DNA of 27,462 nt from Haplomitrium mnioides (lineage: Eukaryota > Marchantiophyta > Haplomitriopsida > Calobryales). Both the position numbers and the translations under genes were made by a program. Of the stretch, positions 1 through 10,117 are shown piece after piece. Location: the NCBI GenBank assembly GCA_049999725.1, contig JBNGIS010030619.1, forward strand, positions 1 through 27,462, written 5' to 3'. Positions within the stretch are counted from its first letter, which is position 1; the number at the start of each line of letters is the position of its first letter. The notes below the pieces were generated by a model. The model was not told the DNA's origin. It did no database searches and worked only from the letters and a program-made list of their open reading frames with translations.

Positions 1-2
1 TT

Positions 3-194
3 GAGGTGGAACAACTCTTGAAGAAACATACATGGCGTCGTGGTCGTTGTGAGATTGTGGAATATTTGGTTCGTTGGAAAGGTTACCCACTTTATGAAGC
101 TACTTGAGAGCTCTTGGAGAATTTGGCTAACCCATCCGCGTTTGTTCATTCTTTTGAGACCTCTCTTACTTGTAGCGAGGATGTTGCCTCTTAA
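3..194 (+). pseudogene. 3' end of Ty3/gypsy chromovirus pol (integrase chromodomain remnant)
   Basis: Reading from base 3 gives the C-terminal end of a retrotransposon integrase. The segment EYLVRWKGYPLYEAT is a typical chromodomain core, and it is followed by ENLANPSAFVHSFE, as in plant chromoviruses. In this family the chromodomain tethers the integration complex to chromatin. An in-frame TGA at 105-107 stands where the family usually has Trp (EATWE), consistent with a TGG to TGA change, so this copy is dead. The frame ends at TAA 192-194, directly before the polypurine tract and LTR. The rest of pol lies left of the window. The chromodomain call is strong; I cannot tell which chromovirus clade it is. 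Confidence 0.85.
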
Positions 195-207
195 AAGGAG
201 GGAGGAT
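193..207 (+). other. Polypurine tract of the chromovirus
   Basis: An almost pure purine run (AAAAGGAGGGAGGA) overlaps the pol stop and ends next to the TGTAAC start of the LTR. In LTR retrotransposons this is the primer for plus-strand DNA synthesis. Position and composition both fit. Confidence 0.75.
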
Positions 208-316
208 TGTAACGGTCACTCACTTTAATAAGCAACAACTAAAAAATGGCGACAACTATATCTAGAAAGCCATTACTAAGTTAGAGTATCAAAAAGTGAG
301 TGCTATTATAGAGAAA

Positions 317-500
317 GTGACACGTGGCAAGAGGAGAGGAAGTCAACAAATTAAAGTGAAAGAAAAGGCACTTTAGAAGAGGATAAGGACACGTGGCAAG
401 CAAAGAATTAAAGCAAATAGAAGGTTTTAAGATAAGGACACATGGCAAAAGAAGAACTAAAGAGAAATGGAAGGTTCTACAGATAAGAACACGTGGCAAA
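317..500 (+). promoter_or_regulatory. Repeated G-box/ABRE-like motifs in the LTR U3
   Basis: The motif CACGTGGC occurs at 321-328, 390-397 and 490-497, with a one-base variant (CACATGGC) at 439-446. Each sits in a degenerate direct repeat containing GATAAG-AACACGTGGCAA-type sequence followed by AATTAAAG. Spacings are 69, 49 and 51 bp. CACGTG flanked by GC is the core bound by plant bZIP and bHLH factors, and ACGTGGC is the abscisic-acid response element core. The motifs lie ~130-310 bp upstream of the TATA box, in the U3 region where LTR promoters carry their enhancers. Activity is an inference. Confidence 0.55.
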
Positions 501-625
501 AGGAGAATTAAAGTAAAGGATGGTCCAATCAATGAGAGAGGAAAAAGGGTGGTCCAATTAGAGGAGGATAGAAAAGGAACCAATGGGGTTTCGCCACCTA
601 TGTAAGCAAAGTGCTTTCCACTTAG

Positions 626-633
626 TATATAAA
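626..633 (+). promoter_or_regulatory. TATA box of the chromovirus LTR
   Basis: TATATAAA is followed by a purine-rich stretch, ~420 bp into the LTR and downstream of the G-box repeats. It is the likely U3 promoter element, with transcription expected to start about 30 bp further on. In a 3' LTR it could drive readout into the flanking gag remnant. Confidence 0.6.
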
Positions 634-771
634 GAAGGGAGAGGGCCTTGTTGGGCATCTCTTACCTGGTGGGTTCTTGAAGTTCTTTATGCGCTACTCT
701 TGTATGTGTTGTGCTTGTGCTAATTTTTGGTGTGCAATGTATGTGTGTAGTGCTACACCTACTCAACATTG

Positions 772-1837
772 TCCGAGGTCTCCCACTGATTTGATAAATT
801 GTTTTCGGGGCCTCCTCCATGATATATTCCACCTCTTCTCTCATGTACTCTAGCGCCTCCTCCCTCATGTAATGCACAACATTGGTGTCATTCGGACATT
901 GTTAGGGAGAGTGTTTGTGTTGCTTGCATCGGACGCACCAAACTCCAACTCTCCGGGTTGGTAGGGGCATTCCCTCCGGTTTTATCCCTGCCAAGAGGAT
1001 GTTCATCGCCTCCATCTTGGTGCTCAACTCTTCGATCCGATCCCTCCCCTCTAGCTTCCTGCTCACTTTGAGTTCAGGTTCAGCTTTCTTGTACCTCCCC
1101 TTGCTGGCCCCTTTGCGATGACTGACCTCCTTAGCCTACTTCTTCTTCTTAAGATCCTTCTTCTTCTTCTTCTTCTTCGCTGACCGGTCCTCCTCTGAGC
1201 TGCTACTGTTTGACTCATTCTCGCCTTTCGAGGAGGACTCGGAACTCTGATCCTTCTCCTCGTCACTATCTGAGGTGTCTAAAGAATCATCAGAGTCGTA
1301 CTTGGCCTATGCCTTTCTTCTAGAACTGGTGATGGCAACCTTTACGTGGGATCGTGCTGCATTGACGGCTTCCTCCAGAGTCTGTGGATCCGTCTGTCTC
1401 ACCCAGGTCCCAATTCCTCTGGGTAGAGCTGCCAAGAACCACGCCATCCCATCAGTGGCTGGCGGGTTCAGCTTCCGCGCCACCTTCTTGAAAAGCTAGA
1501 GGAATTTCCTCACTGACTTCTTCTTCTTCATTCGGAGCTAACCCATCTTGATCAGTACTTCCGTCTCTTCTTCGATCATTTGGAATTTTGCTATGAAAGC
1601 TGCTTTGAATATATGCTAGTCCCGCTTGGTATTACTTGGCAAATCCTTGTACTAGGGTTGAGCTTCTCTCTTCAAAACTGTTGGCAGAATCCCAATCTTT
1701 ACATGGGCTTCACCATTTGTTGCTGTAGTATTCTCCATGTCGTCTAGCCATGCATGTGGGACATCCTTCGGGCGTCTATTGAAGGACTTCTATTTGAATC
1801 TTCCCCAAAGACCATAAGGAGGTACTGGATTGGCCAT
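772..1837 (-). pseudogene. gag: Decayed Ty3/gypsy gag (capsid and nucleocapsid)
   Basis: One minus-strand frame can be followed from an ATG at 1837 to ~772 across several stops. In order it shows AWLDDMENTTATNGEAHVK; then TVLKREAQP, a stop, and YKDLPSNTKRD, a stop (TAG 1616-1618, where the family has Trp), and HIFKAAFIAKFQ, which is the core of the retrotransposon gag (capsid) domain. LAALPRGIGTWVRQTDP and TLEEAVNAA follow. Next comes a Ser/Asp/Glu-rich linker and a Lys run near 1138-1180. A CCHC zinc knuckle (C-X2-C-X4-H-X4-C) lies at 896-937, with a TAA at 902-904 inside it. Gag forms the particle and the knuckle binds RNA. Protease and later domains are missing because the chromovirus LTR cuts in. 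The reading frame also continues 5' towards the primer-binding-site candidate. Confidence 0.75.
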
Positions 1838-2015
1838 CCCTACACTGGCCACAGCCACTTCCACCTAGAAGTCCCTTCTTTCTGCCACTCTTCCTCAACA
1901 GACTCACACCATGTTGCTCTCTTTCTCGGAATGGGCTGTCACACCGTGATTGTGAATCCTGGTGCACAAAGTGACCTCTCTGGTTTGGATTGGTCTCAGG
2001 TTTCTCCAAACCTTT
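1838..2015 (-). other. Gag leader of the decayed gypsy element
   Basis: This stretch lies between the candidate primer-binding site and the first recognisable gag methionine. The minus-strand gag frame continues through it with several stops (for example in the segment reading SNMV, stop, VC, stop, GRVAERRDF). I cannot tell whether the true gag start is here or at 1837. Confidence 0.4.
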
Positions 2016-2034
2016 GGCCCTCCTTCTAGCGCCA
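2016..2034 (-). other. Candidate primer-binding site of the gypsy element
   Basis: The minus strand reads TGGCGCTAGAAGGAGGGCC eight bases downstream of the LTR end (GCGACA, then TGAATTTC). Many plant gypsy elements have a TGG-initial primer-binding site complementary to a tRNA 3' CCA end at this place. I did not identify the tRNA. Position between LTR and gag supports the call. Confidence 0.5.
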
Positions 2035-2042
2035 GAAATTCA

Positions 2043-3360
2043 TGTCGCTCCCCTGTTTTAGGCCTTAACCTTTTCAGATGCTGATTTGAAGGCATGGGAG
2101 GACAAATTCAAGGCTTTTAGGTTCTTTTCTAATATGGCCCCTTGACAGTTACCACTTTGAGGCTTTAAGGATTCTCCCTTTCCTTACATGCCTTCTACTC
2201 ACCACTCACTCTCTTCTGAGTTACTCTCAAATCATTCATTCATGACTCAGGTCCATATTTACCACACCCAGCTTTCCTTGTGTAATTCCTTCCATGTATT
2301 CCACAGGTCCAAATCTAGGACCTTGCCACCTTATGCATGCTATAGGGCAGAAAGGTGCTATGACCTGCACCAATAAACAAATGACAGAGGTATGGACTCC
2401 CCCTCCTAGGGTTGTCACAGAGCTTATACAACTGGTTCTTAACTTATCCTAAGATGAACTACTTCCTAAGCTATACAATAGGATCTGAAACAGAGAGCAT
2501 TCACCCCCATGACCACTTGGTTGTGTCAAGGGACTTGACTCCCCCTCCAGAGTTGTCCCAAGGTCTGCTCAACTGCCCTGATGTCTTCTAATCTAATATG
2601 CCTCTTAAACACAAATGCAGAATGCAAATCCATCTACACACTTATGCACAAACACACTTACACTATGTATTGCAAATAGAAACGGAGTCCTTGAAGGCCC
2701 TCTGGACAGATTCTACCAACTGAGACTTCCCTTCTGAATCACTGGCTGCCTTCCAGCCTTCAAACCAACATCCACCCACACACCCCTCTCTAAATAGCTT
2801 TTCAAACTTCCCTCGCGAAAAGCCATGACTTTACTTCCTTAGGCTAGGAAGAGGATTTCTTTGACTTCCACATCTTGAAGACATTTTTCCCAACTGCAAG
2901 TAGCCCACTCCATCCCGAGCCTCGACGAGTCTTACTCCGCAGTGCGCGGGTACTAGCGCAATCCCCCCTCTCAGCTCCACTTGAAGAATTACACCAGAGT
3001 GTACTCCGAACACTCTAGGTTGATGCTCTTGCACAAGGAATGCAGAGACGACCCCAAGCTCCTCACTTGGCAGGCTCTCTTGAATTCTCAACCGGCCAAA
3101 ATCCTTTCTAGCTCGCGTATCGGTCCACCTCCGCTTTTGGTCCACTCACGGGGATGAGTTCGCTTGGATTGCTTGAGCCTCTAAAGCTCCTCGCCCAGCG
3201 GTTCTCGGCGCCCCTCCAGTCCACCTCCACCCCCGCTTGCCCCTAGCGCTAGTTCACTCGCTTCACGTAGCTTCTCACTAGATTCTTCCTCTTACCTTAC
3301 CTCGTTGCGATTTCCCTGTCTTGAGGTTGTTGTCGCATCCTTAGATCACTCGTGCTTTCA
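2043..3360 (-). mobile_element. Truncated 5' LTR of the gypsy element (LTR copy 1)
   Basis: The sequence starts TGTCGCTCCCCTG on the + strand, which is the terminal ...GCGACA of the LTR in element orientation, next to the primer-binding site and gag. It is closely similar along its whole length to 17596-~18915 (copy 2), with mostly single-base differences, and is less similar to copy 3. Homology stops at ~3357-3363, where the 64 bp satellite begins. The remaining ~1.9 kb of the LTR present in copy 2 is missing. So this is the end of an LTR whose promoter-proximal part was deleted. Minor open frames in this stretch are not conserved as proteins between copies. Confidence 0.75.
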
Positions 3361-6300
3361 ACTCTTTGAAGATCACCATTCTATTGCTCATATCCTTCTT
3401 GAAATCACCATCGTATTGTTTTCATCTCTATCAAGTTTACTATTCTATTGCTCATATCCTTATTGAAATTACCATTGTATTTCTCCCATCTCTTGAATGA
3501 CTACAATTCTATTACTCATATGTTTTCTGAAACTACTATTGTATTGCTCTCACGTCTTTAAATATTACCATTCTATTGCTCATATTCTTCTTGAAAGTAC
3601 TTTTGTATTGCTCTTATCACTCTCAAGATTTTTCAATTCTATTGCTCATATCCTTCTTGAAATTTCCCTTGTGATGCTCTCATCTCTTTCAATACTACAA
3701 TGCTATTGCTCACATCCTTCTTGAAATCACCATTGTTTTTCTGTGATCTTTTTAAAGACTACCATTCCATCACTCATATCCTTCTTTAAATTACCATTGT
3801 ATTGGTCTTATCTCTTAAAAGTTTACTATTCTGTTGCTCATATCCTTCTTGAAACAACCATTATATATCTCTCATCCCTTCAAAGTTTACCATTCTATTG
3901 CTCGCATCCTTCTTCAAACTATGTTCGTATTACACTCATCTCTTTAAAGGTTGCCATTATATTGCTTATGTTCTTTTTGAAAGACCACTGTATTGCTCTC
4001 ATCTTTTTAAAGACTACCATTCTATTGGTGAGATACTTCTTAAAATTGTCATTATAATGCTCTCATATCCTTAAATATTACCATTCTATTGTTCACATCT
4101 TTTTTGAATTTACCATTGTATTGCTCTAATCTCTTTGAAGACTACCATTCTATTGCTCATATCGTTCTTGAAGTTACCATTGTATTGCTCTCATCACTCT
4201 CAACATAACCATTCTATTTCACATATCCTTCGTATAAATTGCCATTGTAATGCTCTGATCTCTTTAAAGATTACCATTTTATTACTCATATCCTTCTTGA
4301 AACTACCATTGGTTTGCTCTCATCACCTATTGTTGTCATCTCTTTTTTTTTGCTCATGAACTTCTTGAAATTACCATTGTATTGTTGTCATCTCTTTAAA
4401 GATTACAATTCTATTGCTCATATCCTTCTTGAAGTTACCATTGTAATGCTCTCGTCTCTTCAAAGATTCCCATTCTATTGCTCATATTCTCCTTGAAACT
4501 ACTATTGTATTGCTCTCATCAATCTCAAGACTACAATTCTTTTGCCGACATCCTTCTTGGAATTGCCATTGTAATGCTCTCATCTCTTTAAGAATCACCA
4601 TTTCTTTGCTTATATTCTTCTTGAAATTACCATTGTTTGGCTCTTATCTCTTTAAAGTTTACCATTCTATTGCTCATATCGTTGTTGAAAATACCATTTA
4701 TTGCTCTCATTTCTGTAAAGTTTACCATTCTATTGCTCATATCCATCTTGAAGGTACTTTAGCATTGCCTTCATCACTCTCAAGACTACCATTCTACTCC
4801 TCATATCCTTCTTGAAATTACCATTGTATTTCTTTCATCTCTTTTAGGATTACCATTCCATTGCTCATCTCCCTCTTGAATTTACTATTGCATTGCTCTC
4901 ATGTCTTGAAAGATTGCCATTTTCTTACTCAAATCCTTCTTGAAATTACTGTTGTATTGCTCTCATCACTCTCAAAATAACCATTCTATTGCCTATCTTC
5001 TTTCTGAAATTACCATTGTAATGCCCTGATCTTCGTAAAGATTACCATTTTATTGCTCAAATCCTTCTTGAAACTAGTATTGCATTGCTCTCATCACCAT
5101 TAAAAATTACCATTCTATTGCCCATATCCTTCTTGAAATTGCCATTGTAATGCTCTCTTCCTTTTGACAAGTACCATTCTATTACTCACATCCTTCTAAA
5201 AACTACCATTGTATTGCTCTCATCGTTTTAAAGACTACCATTCTTTTTCTCATAAACTTCTTGAAATTTCCACTCGATTTCTCTCATATCTTTAAATATT
5301 ACCATTGTATTGCTCAAATCCTTTTTGAAATGACCATTGTATTGCTCTCATCTGTTTAATGCTTATCATACTATTGTTCATATTTGGCTTGAAACTACCA
5401 TTGTATTGCTCTCCTTCTTGAAATTGTCGTTGAAATGCTCTCATTTCTTTAAAAACTTTTTTTTATTGCTCATATACTTCTTGAAGAAACTGTTGTATTC
5501 CTCTTTTCTCTTTAACTGCTACCATTCTATTGCTCTTATTCTTCTTGAATAAACATTGTATTGCTAGTATCTCTTCAAAGATTACCATTCTATTGCTCAC
5601 ATCTTTCTTGAAATTACCATTATTTTGCTCTCATCTCTTTAAAAATTACCGATTGCAATTGTATTGCTCGCATCACTTAAAAAGATTACCATTGTATTGC
5701 TCATGTAATTCTTGAAATTACCAATGTATTCCTCTCATCCCTTTGAAGATTACGATCACATTGCTCATATCCTTCTTGAAACTACTATTGTATTGCTCTA
5801 ATCACTCTCAACATTGCCATTCTTTTCCCCATATTCTTCTTGAAATCACCGTTGTAGTGTTCTCATCTATTTAAAGATTACCATACTATTGCTCATATCC
5901 TTTTTGAAATCACCAATATACTGCTCTCATCTCTATAAATGTTACCATTCTATTGTGTATAATTCTTGAAATCACCATTGTATTTCTCTCATCTCTTCAA
6001 AGAGTGCCATTCTATTGCTCATAACCTTCTTGAAGACACCATTCTACTGCTCTCATCCCTTTTAAAATTGCCATTCTATTTCTCATTTCCTTCTTGAAAT
6101 CACCATTGTATTGTTGTGATTTATTTAAAGATCACCATTCTTTTGCTCAAATCTTTTTTATAATTACCATGGTATTGCTCTCATCACTTTCAAGACTACC
6201 ATTCTATTTCCCATATACTTCTTGAAACTTCCTCTCATCTCTTTAAAAACTACCATTCTATTGCTCATATACTTCTTGAAAATACCATTGTAGTGCTCTC

Positions 6301-6613
6301 ATCTCTTTAAAGATTGTCATTCTATTGCTCATATCGTTCTTGAAATTACCCTTGTAATGCTCTCATCTCTTAAAGGACTAACATCGTATTGCTTATTTCC
6401 TTCTTGAAACTACCATTGTATTGCTCTCATCTCTCTAAAGATTACCATTCTATTGCTCATATCTTTCTTGAAAATACCATTACATTGCCCTCATCTCGTT
6501 AAAGATTACCATTCTATTGCTCACATCTTTCTTGAAATTACCATTGAATTGCTCTCATCTTGTTAAAGATTACCATTCTATTGCTCACAACCTTCTTGAA
6601 AATACCATTGTAT
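3361..6613 (+). repeat. 64 bp satellite array, block 1a (~51 units)
   Basis: Tandem imperfect units of about 64 bp. Each has two related halves of 32 bp: one starts TACCATTCTATTGCTC and continues ATATCC...CTTGAAAT; the other starts TACCATTGTATTGCTC and continues TCATCTCTTTAAAGAT. The first 16 bases of the halves differ at one position. A variant second half ends CACTCTCAAGAT. The array is AT-rich and pyrimidine-rich on this strand. Open frames in it encode repetitive Leu/Ser/Tyr-rich strings caused by the repeat, not genes. Strand is arbitrary. Confidence 0.95.
6609..6613. repeat. Target site duplication of the copia element (left)
   Basis: TGTAT stands directly left of the LTR and is repeated exactly at 14401-14405. 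The five bases belong to the satellite unit (ACCATTGTATTGCTC), and the array resumes in phase on the far side. Confidence 0.9.
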
Positions 6614-6742
6614 TTTTATCGCATGAGCACCGCACACACACACACACACACGAGAGCTTCAGAGAGTGAGAGTAGAGTCGAATGAATGAGTGAATGAATG
6701 AGTACAGCTCCTGATATAGGGTTATATATTGTCCCTATAACA
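6614..6742 (-). repeat. 3' LTR of the copia element (129 bp)
   Basis: Aligns with 14278-14400. In element orientation it begins TGTTATAGGG and should end ...CGATAACA. Here the terminal CA has become AA (+ strand TTTTATCGC instead of TGTTATCGC). It contains a (CA)n microsatellite longer than in the other copy and repeated GAATGAGT. At 129 bp it is very short for a copia LTR. Confidence 0.9.
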
Positions 6743-6753
6743 CCCCCCCTTGG
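6743..6753 (-). other. Polypurine tract of the copia element
   Basis: On the minus strand CCAAGGGGGGG abuts the TGTTATAGGG start of the 3' LTR. This is the expected position and composition of the plus-strand primer. Confidence 0.8.
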
Positions 6754-7258
6754 CTGATTCTTCTATTAATTATCAGCCACATTTAAAAAGGACTATATAT
6801 CCTATGGAGTTCTAGATCCAAATCCTATGTATGTGTGGTCTCATTAAAACCCCATGCTTTCTTTTGAGGGAAAGAGTGCCACCACATAATTATAGGTGGA
6901 TAAGGTAAAGTGTGGAGTGTGCATAAATAATCATAATGTCAAGAAAAAATTTGTCAGAATTTCTGCCTTCAAGAGTATGGCAGTGGCATTATGTTGCCAT
7001 GTGGTGTTGTCATGTCTTCACTGTTGTTGTTGCTGGTCCTCTCTTTGTGTCCTGAAGATTTGCCTGAAAAAATGATGTCAGCCTCAAAAGCTGAGAAGTG
7101 ATGTCAGCTTCTGATATGATATGCTCATGATATTACATGTATTACATTCAGACAAGATTTGGCACTTGCTTTAAAATAAATGATCGTCTTTGCAATCCTT
7201 GATCTTCATGACTAAAGGTCATAGAGAGGTGGAAATCAGTGTATACATATTTAAGCAG
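6754..7258 (-). other. 3' untranslated stretch of the copia element
   Basis: About 500 bp between the gag-pol stop (7259-7261) and the polypurine tract. I see no conserved domain or long frame in it. It is AT-rich, with several ATG-containing short frames that look like chance. Confidence 0.6.
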
Positions 7259-8392
7259 TTATTGTATACTGTTTTGTTGTAATTCAGAGAGTCTTCTCAA
7301 ACCAAGCCCCTTAGTATGTGCAATGTGCAAGGTGGGTGGAAGTGGTTTGGTGAAGACATCTGCTCTATTATCTTTGCTTGCTATCCATTGGACCTGGATT
7401 TTATCACCATGTTGCTCATGGGTGTAAAAGAATTTGGGAGAAATATGTTTAATTTTGTCACCCTTAATAAAGCCTTGAGCAATCTAGTCAACATATGGTC
7501 GATTATCCTCGTACATTATAATAAGGGAATCAAGTATGGGCTGGCCCGTATTGATGTTGATATGGTCAATAAGTTTCTTGAGCCATATAGCTTCCTTACT
7601 AGTCTCATAGAGGGCAATAATCTCTGCATAATTGGTTGAGGTAGTAGTAATAGTTTGTTTGGTGCTCTTCCATGAGATAGCAGTGTTTTCTTTAAGGAAA
7701 ACATATCTTGTTTGAGACTTTGCGTCATCAGGATCGGATAGATATCCAGCGTCGGTATAGCCAACAATTTCATTTGATGTATTTTTAGGGAAAAATAGTC
7801 CCATCTCTTTTATACCTTTCAGGTATCTGAAAATGCGTTTGAGCTCGCTCCATTGACGAATGGTGGGCTGGGAGCTGTGCCTCGCAAGCATATTTACTGC
7901 AAAAGATATATCAGGTTTGGTCTGATTTGCAAGGTACATGAGTGCTCCTATTGCCGACAGGTATGGTTTTTTTGATCCTAGAATTGGTTCATGTTCTTTG
8001 TGTTTTCCGAACATGTCCTTTGTTGGGTCCGAAGATCTCAATTCCATTGGGGTGCTTGTTGGATGAGCATTGTCCATGTGGAACTGCCTGAGAATCTTGG
8101 CCATACATGAGGATTGATGGATCATAATACCATTGGGCATATGCCCAAACTGGATTCCAAAACAAAGATCAGGTTCTCCAATGTCTCGTATTTCAAATAT
8201 TTCCTTCAATTTGGCAATAGTATTGGCAGCTAAATCTTTTGTGCCAAAAATGTTTATGTCGTCTACATAAAGTGCAACTACGACATATTCAGAGCCTTGG
8301 TGTTTCATAAATAAACATGAAGCAATGTCATCATTTGTAAAATTTAGTGTCATCATTTCTGATTTGAATATCTGATACCAGTTTCTGCCACT
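7259..8392 (-). pseudogene. Copia reverse transcriptase second part and RNase H
   Basis: Opens with SGRNWYQ after the stop at 8393. The reverse transcriptase active site YVDD is at 8258-8269 (ALYVDDINIFG), followed by thumb and connection blocks (CFGIQFGHM, KPYLSAIGALMYLANQTKPDI). RNase H follows with GYTDAGYLSDPDD, SWKSTKQTITTTSTNYAEIIAL and MYEDN, keeping the Asp, Glu, Asp metal ligands. TAG 7484-7486 interrupts it, and the frame continues through GFIKGDKIKHISPKFF and ADVFTKPLPP to TAA 7259-7261. Together these parts would make and process element cDNA in the cytoplasmic particle. Confidence 0.92.
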
Positions 8393-10075
8393 CTATTTGA
8401 GTCCATATATCCATCTCAAGACTTGGACTGCTATTTGTGTGTCTGGTTGATCAATATGTGATCTAGATGTATTTATAGAATGCTTTGCCAACTTCACATT
8501 GCTATCTGGAATACTTTGATGATGGGAGACTAAAGATCCACTTTGCAGCTTGTATATATGTGGGACTAAAGGTCCTCTGCATCTTTGTTTTCTCAGCAAA
8601 TTGGCTAGCTGGACTAAAGGTCCTTTGGAGTGTTGCGTGCTCAGCAAGTGTGCTGGCTGGACAAAAGGTCCATTAATTTGCTGCTTGCTCAGCAAGTGCG
8701 CTAGCTGGACTAAAGGTCTATTAATTTGCTTCTACAGCTTAGTTTCCATCATTTGGCATTGTCTTTTGGATGCAAGGACTAAAGGTCCTTTCTAGATTGG
8801 CAATGACCTTTTGCGGACAGAAGGTCCTTTCATTTGTTGGCCATTGAGGACAAAAGGTCCTTTTTCCAGATTGAGGTTTTTGTGGACAAAAGGTCCATTT
8901 TGAATCATTGTGCCTTTGTGGACTAAAGATCCATTTTTATAGGGCATGTCCTGAGGGACAAAAGGTCCACTTTCAGAATTCAAGTCGTGAGGGACAGAAG
9001 GTCTAACCTCAAAATTTGGGCCATGAGAGACAAAAGGTCTAATCTTAGAATTTGGGCCATGAGAGACAAAAAGTCAAATATCATAAATCTGGCCATTTGG
9101 GACTAAAGGTCCATATGCACTTTGGTTGTTCTCCCCCTCAATGTGAAATGCCATTCTTGATATAAGCTCGAGGGGTGACTTCATAAAAATCTGGATATCT
9201 AAAGTACCATATAAGTAGGCAGTGATGACGTCCATTATGTGCATAGTTAGATGACGTTGGATAGCGAAGGCTATCATGTATCTGTAAGTAATAGTGTTCA
9301 TGACAGGTGAGTATGTGAGATCATAGTCTCGTCCAGGAATTTGAGTGTATATTTTGGCTACTAATCTGGCATTATATCTTGTGACATCACCTTTCACATT
9401 ATACTTGTAGACAAAAATAAATCTGTAGTCTATTAAATGCACATCAGAGGGTGTAGGCATGATGGAACCAAAAACTTATCATTTTATAAGAGAGTCAAGT
9501 TCCGAAATAGTTGTCTTTTCCCATTGCGGCCAATCAGATCTTGATTGTGCTTCTTTTACAGCTAGAGGATCAGGTACATCCTTCTCCATTGATTGTGATA
9601 TCAAGAATGCAAATAAATCATCCATAGTGGTCTGGGATCTGTCCCATATTTGACCATTATGGGAATAACCAATTGCTATTTCATCATTTTCTGTAGCAAC
9701 GTTCATTGATGTCGATGGTTTAGGCTTATTCTTTGAGCCAATGGGTCTGCCACGTTTTGCCTTGGGTTGTATATCAATGGCAGGTGTATCAATTTTCTAG
9801 AGTCTCATTGGAGCGTTTGCAGCTTCTATTTGCAATTTTGTGATGTTGGAGGCATTGTTAAATGTGTCAGGTATTTTAGCCAATATCTTCTATAAATTGA
9901 GGAGTCTTCTGACTTTAGCATCTAAATGTCCATTTCGTTGATCATAGTTCAGTGGCAAATGTTGGTGCCATATTAAATTATCCTCAGGTTTTGGTAGTAT
10001 TGCCTTGTCCTCTTGTGTCAGATGTGGAAAAGATTCTTCAAAGAATTGGCAGTATGCGAATCGAGACTTAAACAC
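8393..10075 (-). pseudogene. Copia linker and reverse transcriptase, first part
   Basis: The region starts with the integrase C-terminal linker (FKSRFAYCQFFEESFP) and a KRGRPIGSKNK tract. Reverse transcriptase begins near EAQSRSDWPQWEKTTISEL (about 9570). It continues with TRYNARLVAKIYTQIPGRDYDLTYSPV and MHIMDVITAYLYGTLDIQIFMKSP, which are the family's finger and palm blocks including the first catalytic Asp (MDV). It should then run within ~30 residues into YGLKQSGRNWY. Instead a ~200-residue repeat-encoding insert separates them (see 8528-9112). Stops: TAG 9890, TAG 9797, TGA 9479, TGA 9074, TAG 8792, TAG 8732, and TAG 8393 replacing the Gln of YGLKQ. Confidence 0.88.
8528..9112 (-). repeat. 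In-frame minisatellite inside the copia reverse transcriptase
   Basis: Fifteen copies of a 12-base anchor (+ strand GACTAAAGGTCC or GACAAAAGGTCC, a few degenerate) start at 8528, 8564, 8612, 8660, 8708, 8777, 8816, 8849, 8885, 8921, 8957, 8993, 9029, 9065 and 9101. The spacings are 36, 48, 48, 48, 69, 39, 33, 36, 36, 36, 36, 36, 36 and 36: every one is a multiple of three. In the gag-pol frame each anchor reads Gly-Pro-Leu/Phe-Val. Two subfamilies are visible: 48 bp units with a GCTCAGCAA stretch (8564-8707) and 36 bp units (8849-9100). Confidence 0.95.
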
Positions 10076-10117
10076 ATCAGATATTGAGGGTTCAAGGTAT
10101 CAGATGATGGGGGGGAC

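Larger units (their letters stand above)
208..768 (+). mobile_element. 3' LTR of Ty3/gypsy chromovirus
   Basis: The LTR begins TGTAACGGTCACTC immediately after the polypurine tract. I place its end at CTCAACA (768), which gives the usual TG...CA termini and a length of ~561 bp. The left edge is firm. The right edge is inferred: beyond ~770 the opposite strand reads as the C-terminal part of a gag, so the LTR seems to interrupt that gag. The other LTR is outside the window, so the target duplication cannot be tested. It contains a TATA box and a set of ~50-70 bp repeats carrying G-box motifs. Open frames on either strand here are low-complexity and are not called as genes. Confidence 0.7.

Noticed and set aside
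281-658. Minus-strand 125-codon frame in the chromovirus LTR
   Set aside because: Lies within the U3 repeats and is hydrophobic low-complexity; it is the complement of the purine-rich G-box repeats.
3497-5715. Several plus-strand open frames of 60-105 codons with Leu/Ser/Tyr-rich, membrane-like peptides (similar ones at 15593-16208 and 22042-23409)
   Set aside because: They are translations of the 64 bp satellite. As 64 is not a multiple of three, successive units are read in rotating frames and give the same few strings. Length and position are not conserved.
7316-7639. Plus-strand 107-codon frame overlapping the copia RNase H end
   Set aside because: It is the antisense shadow of a conserved coding segment (ISPKFF, ADVFTKPLPP) and has no recognisable domain.
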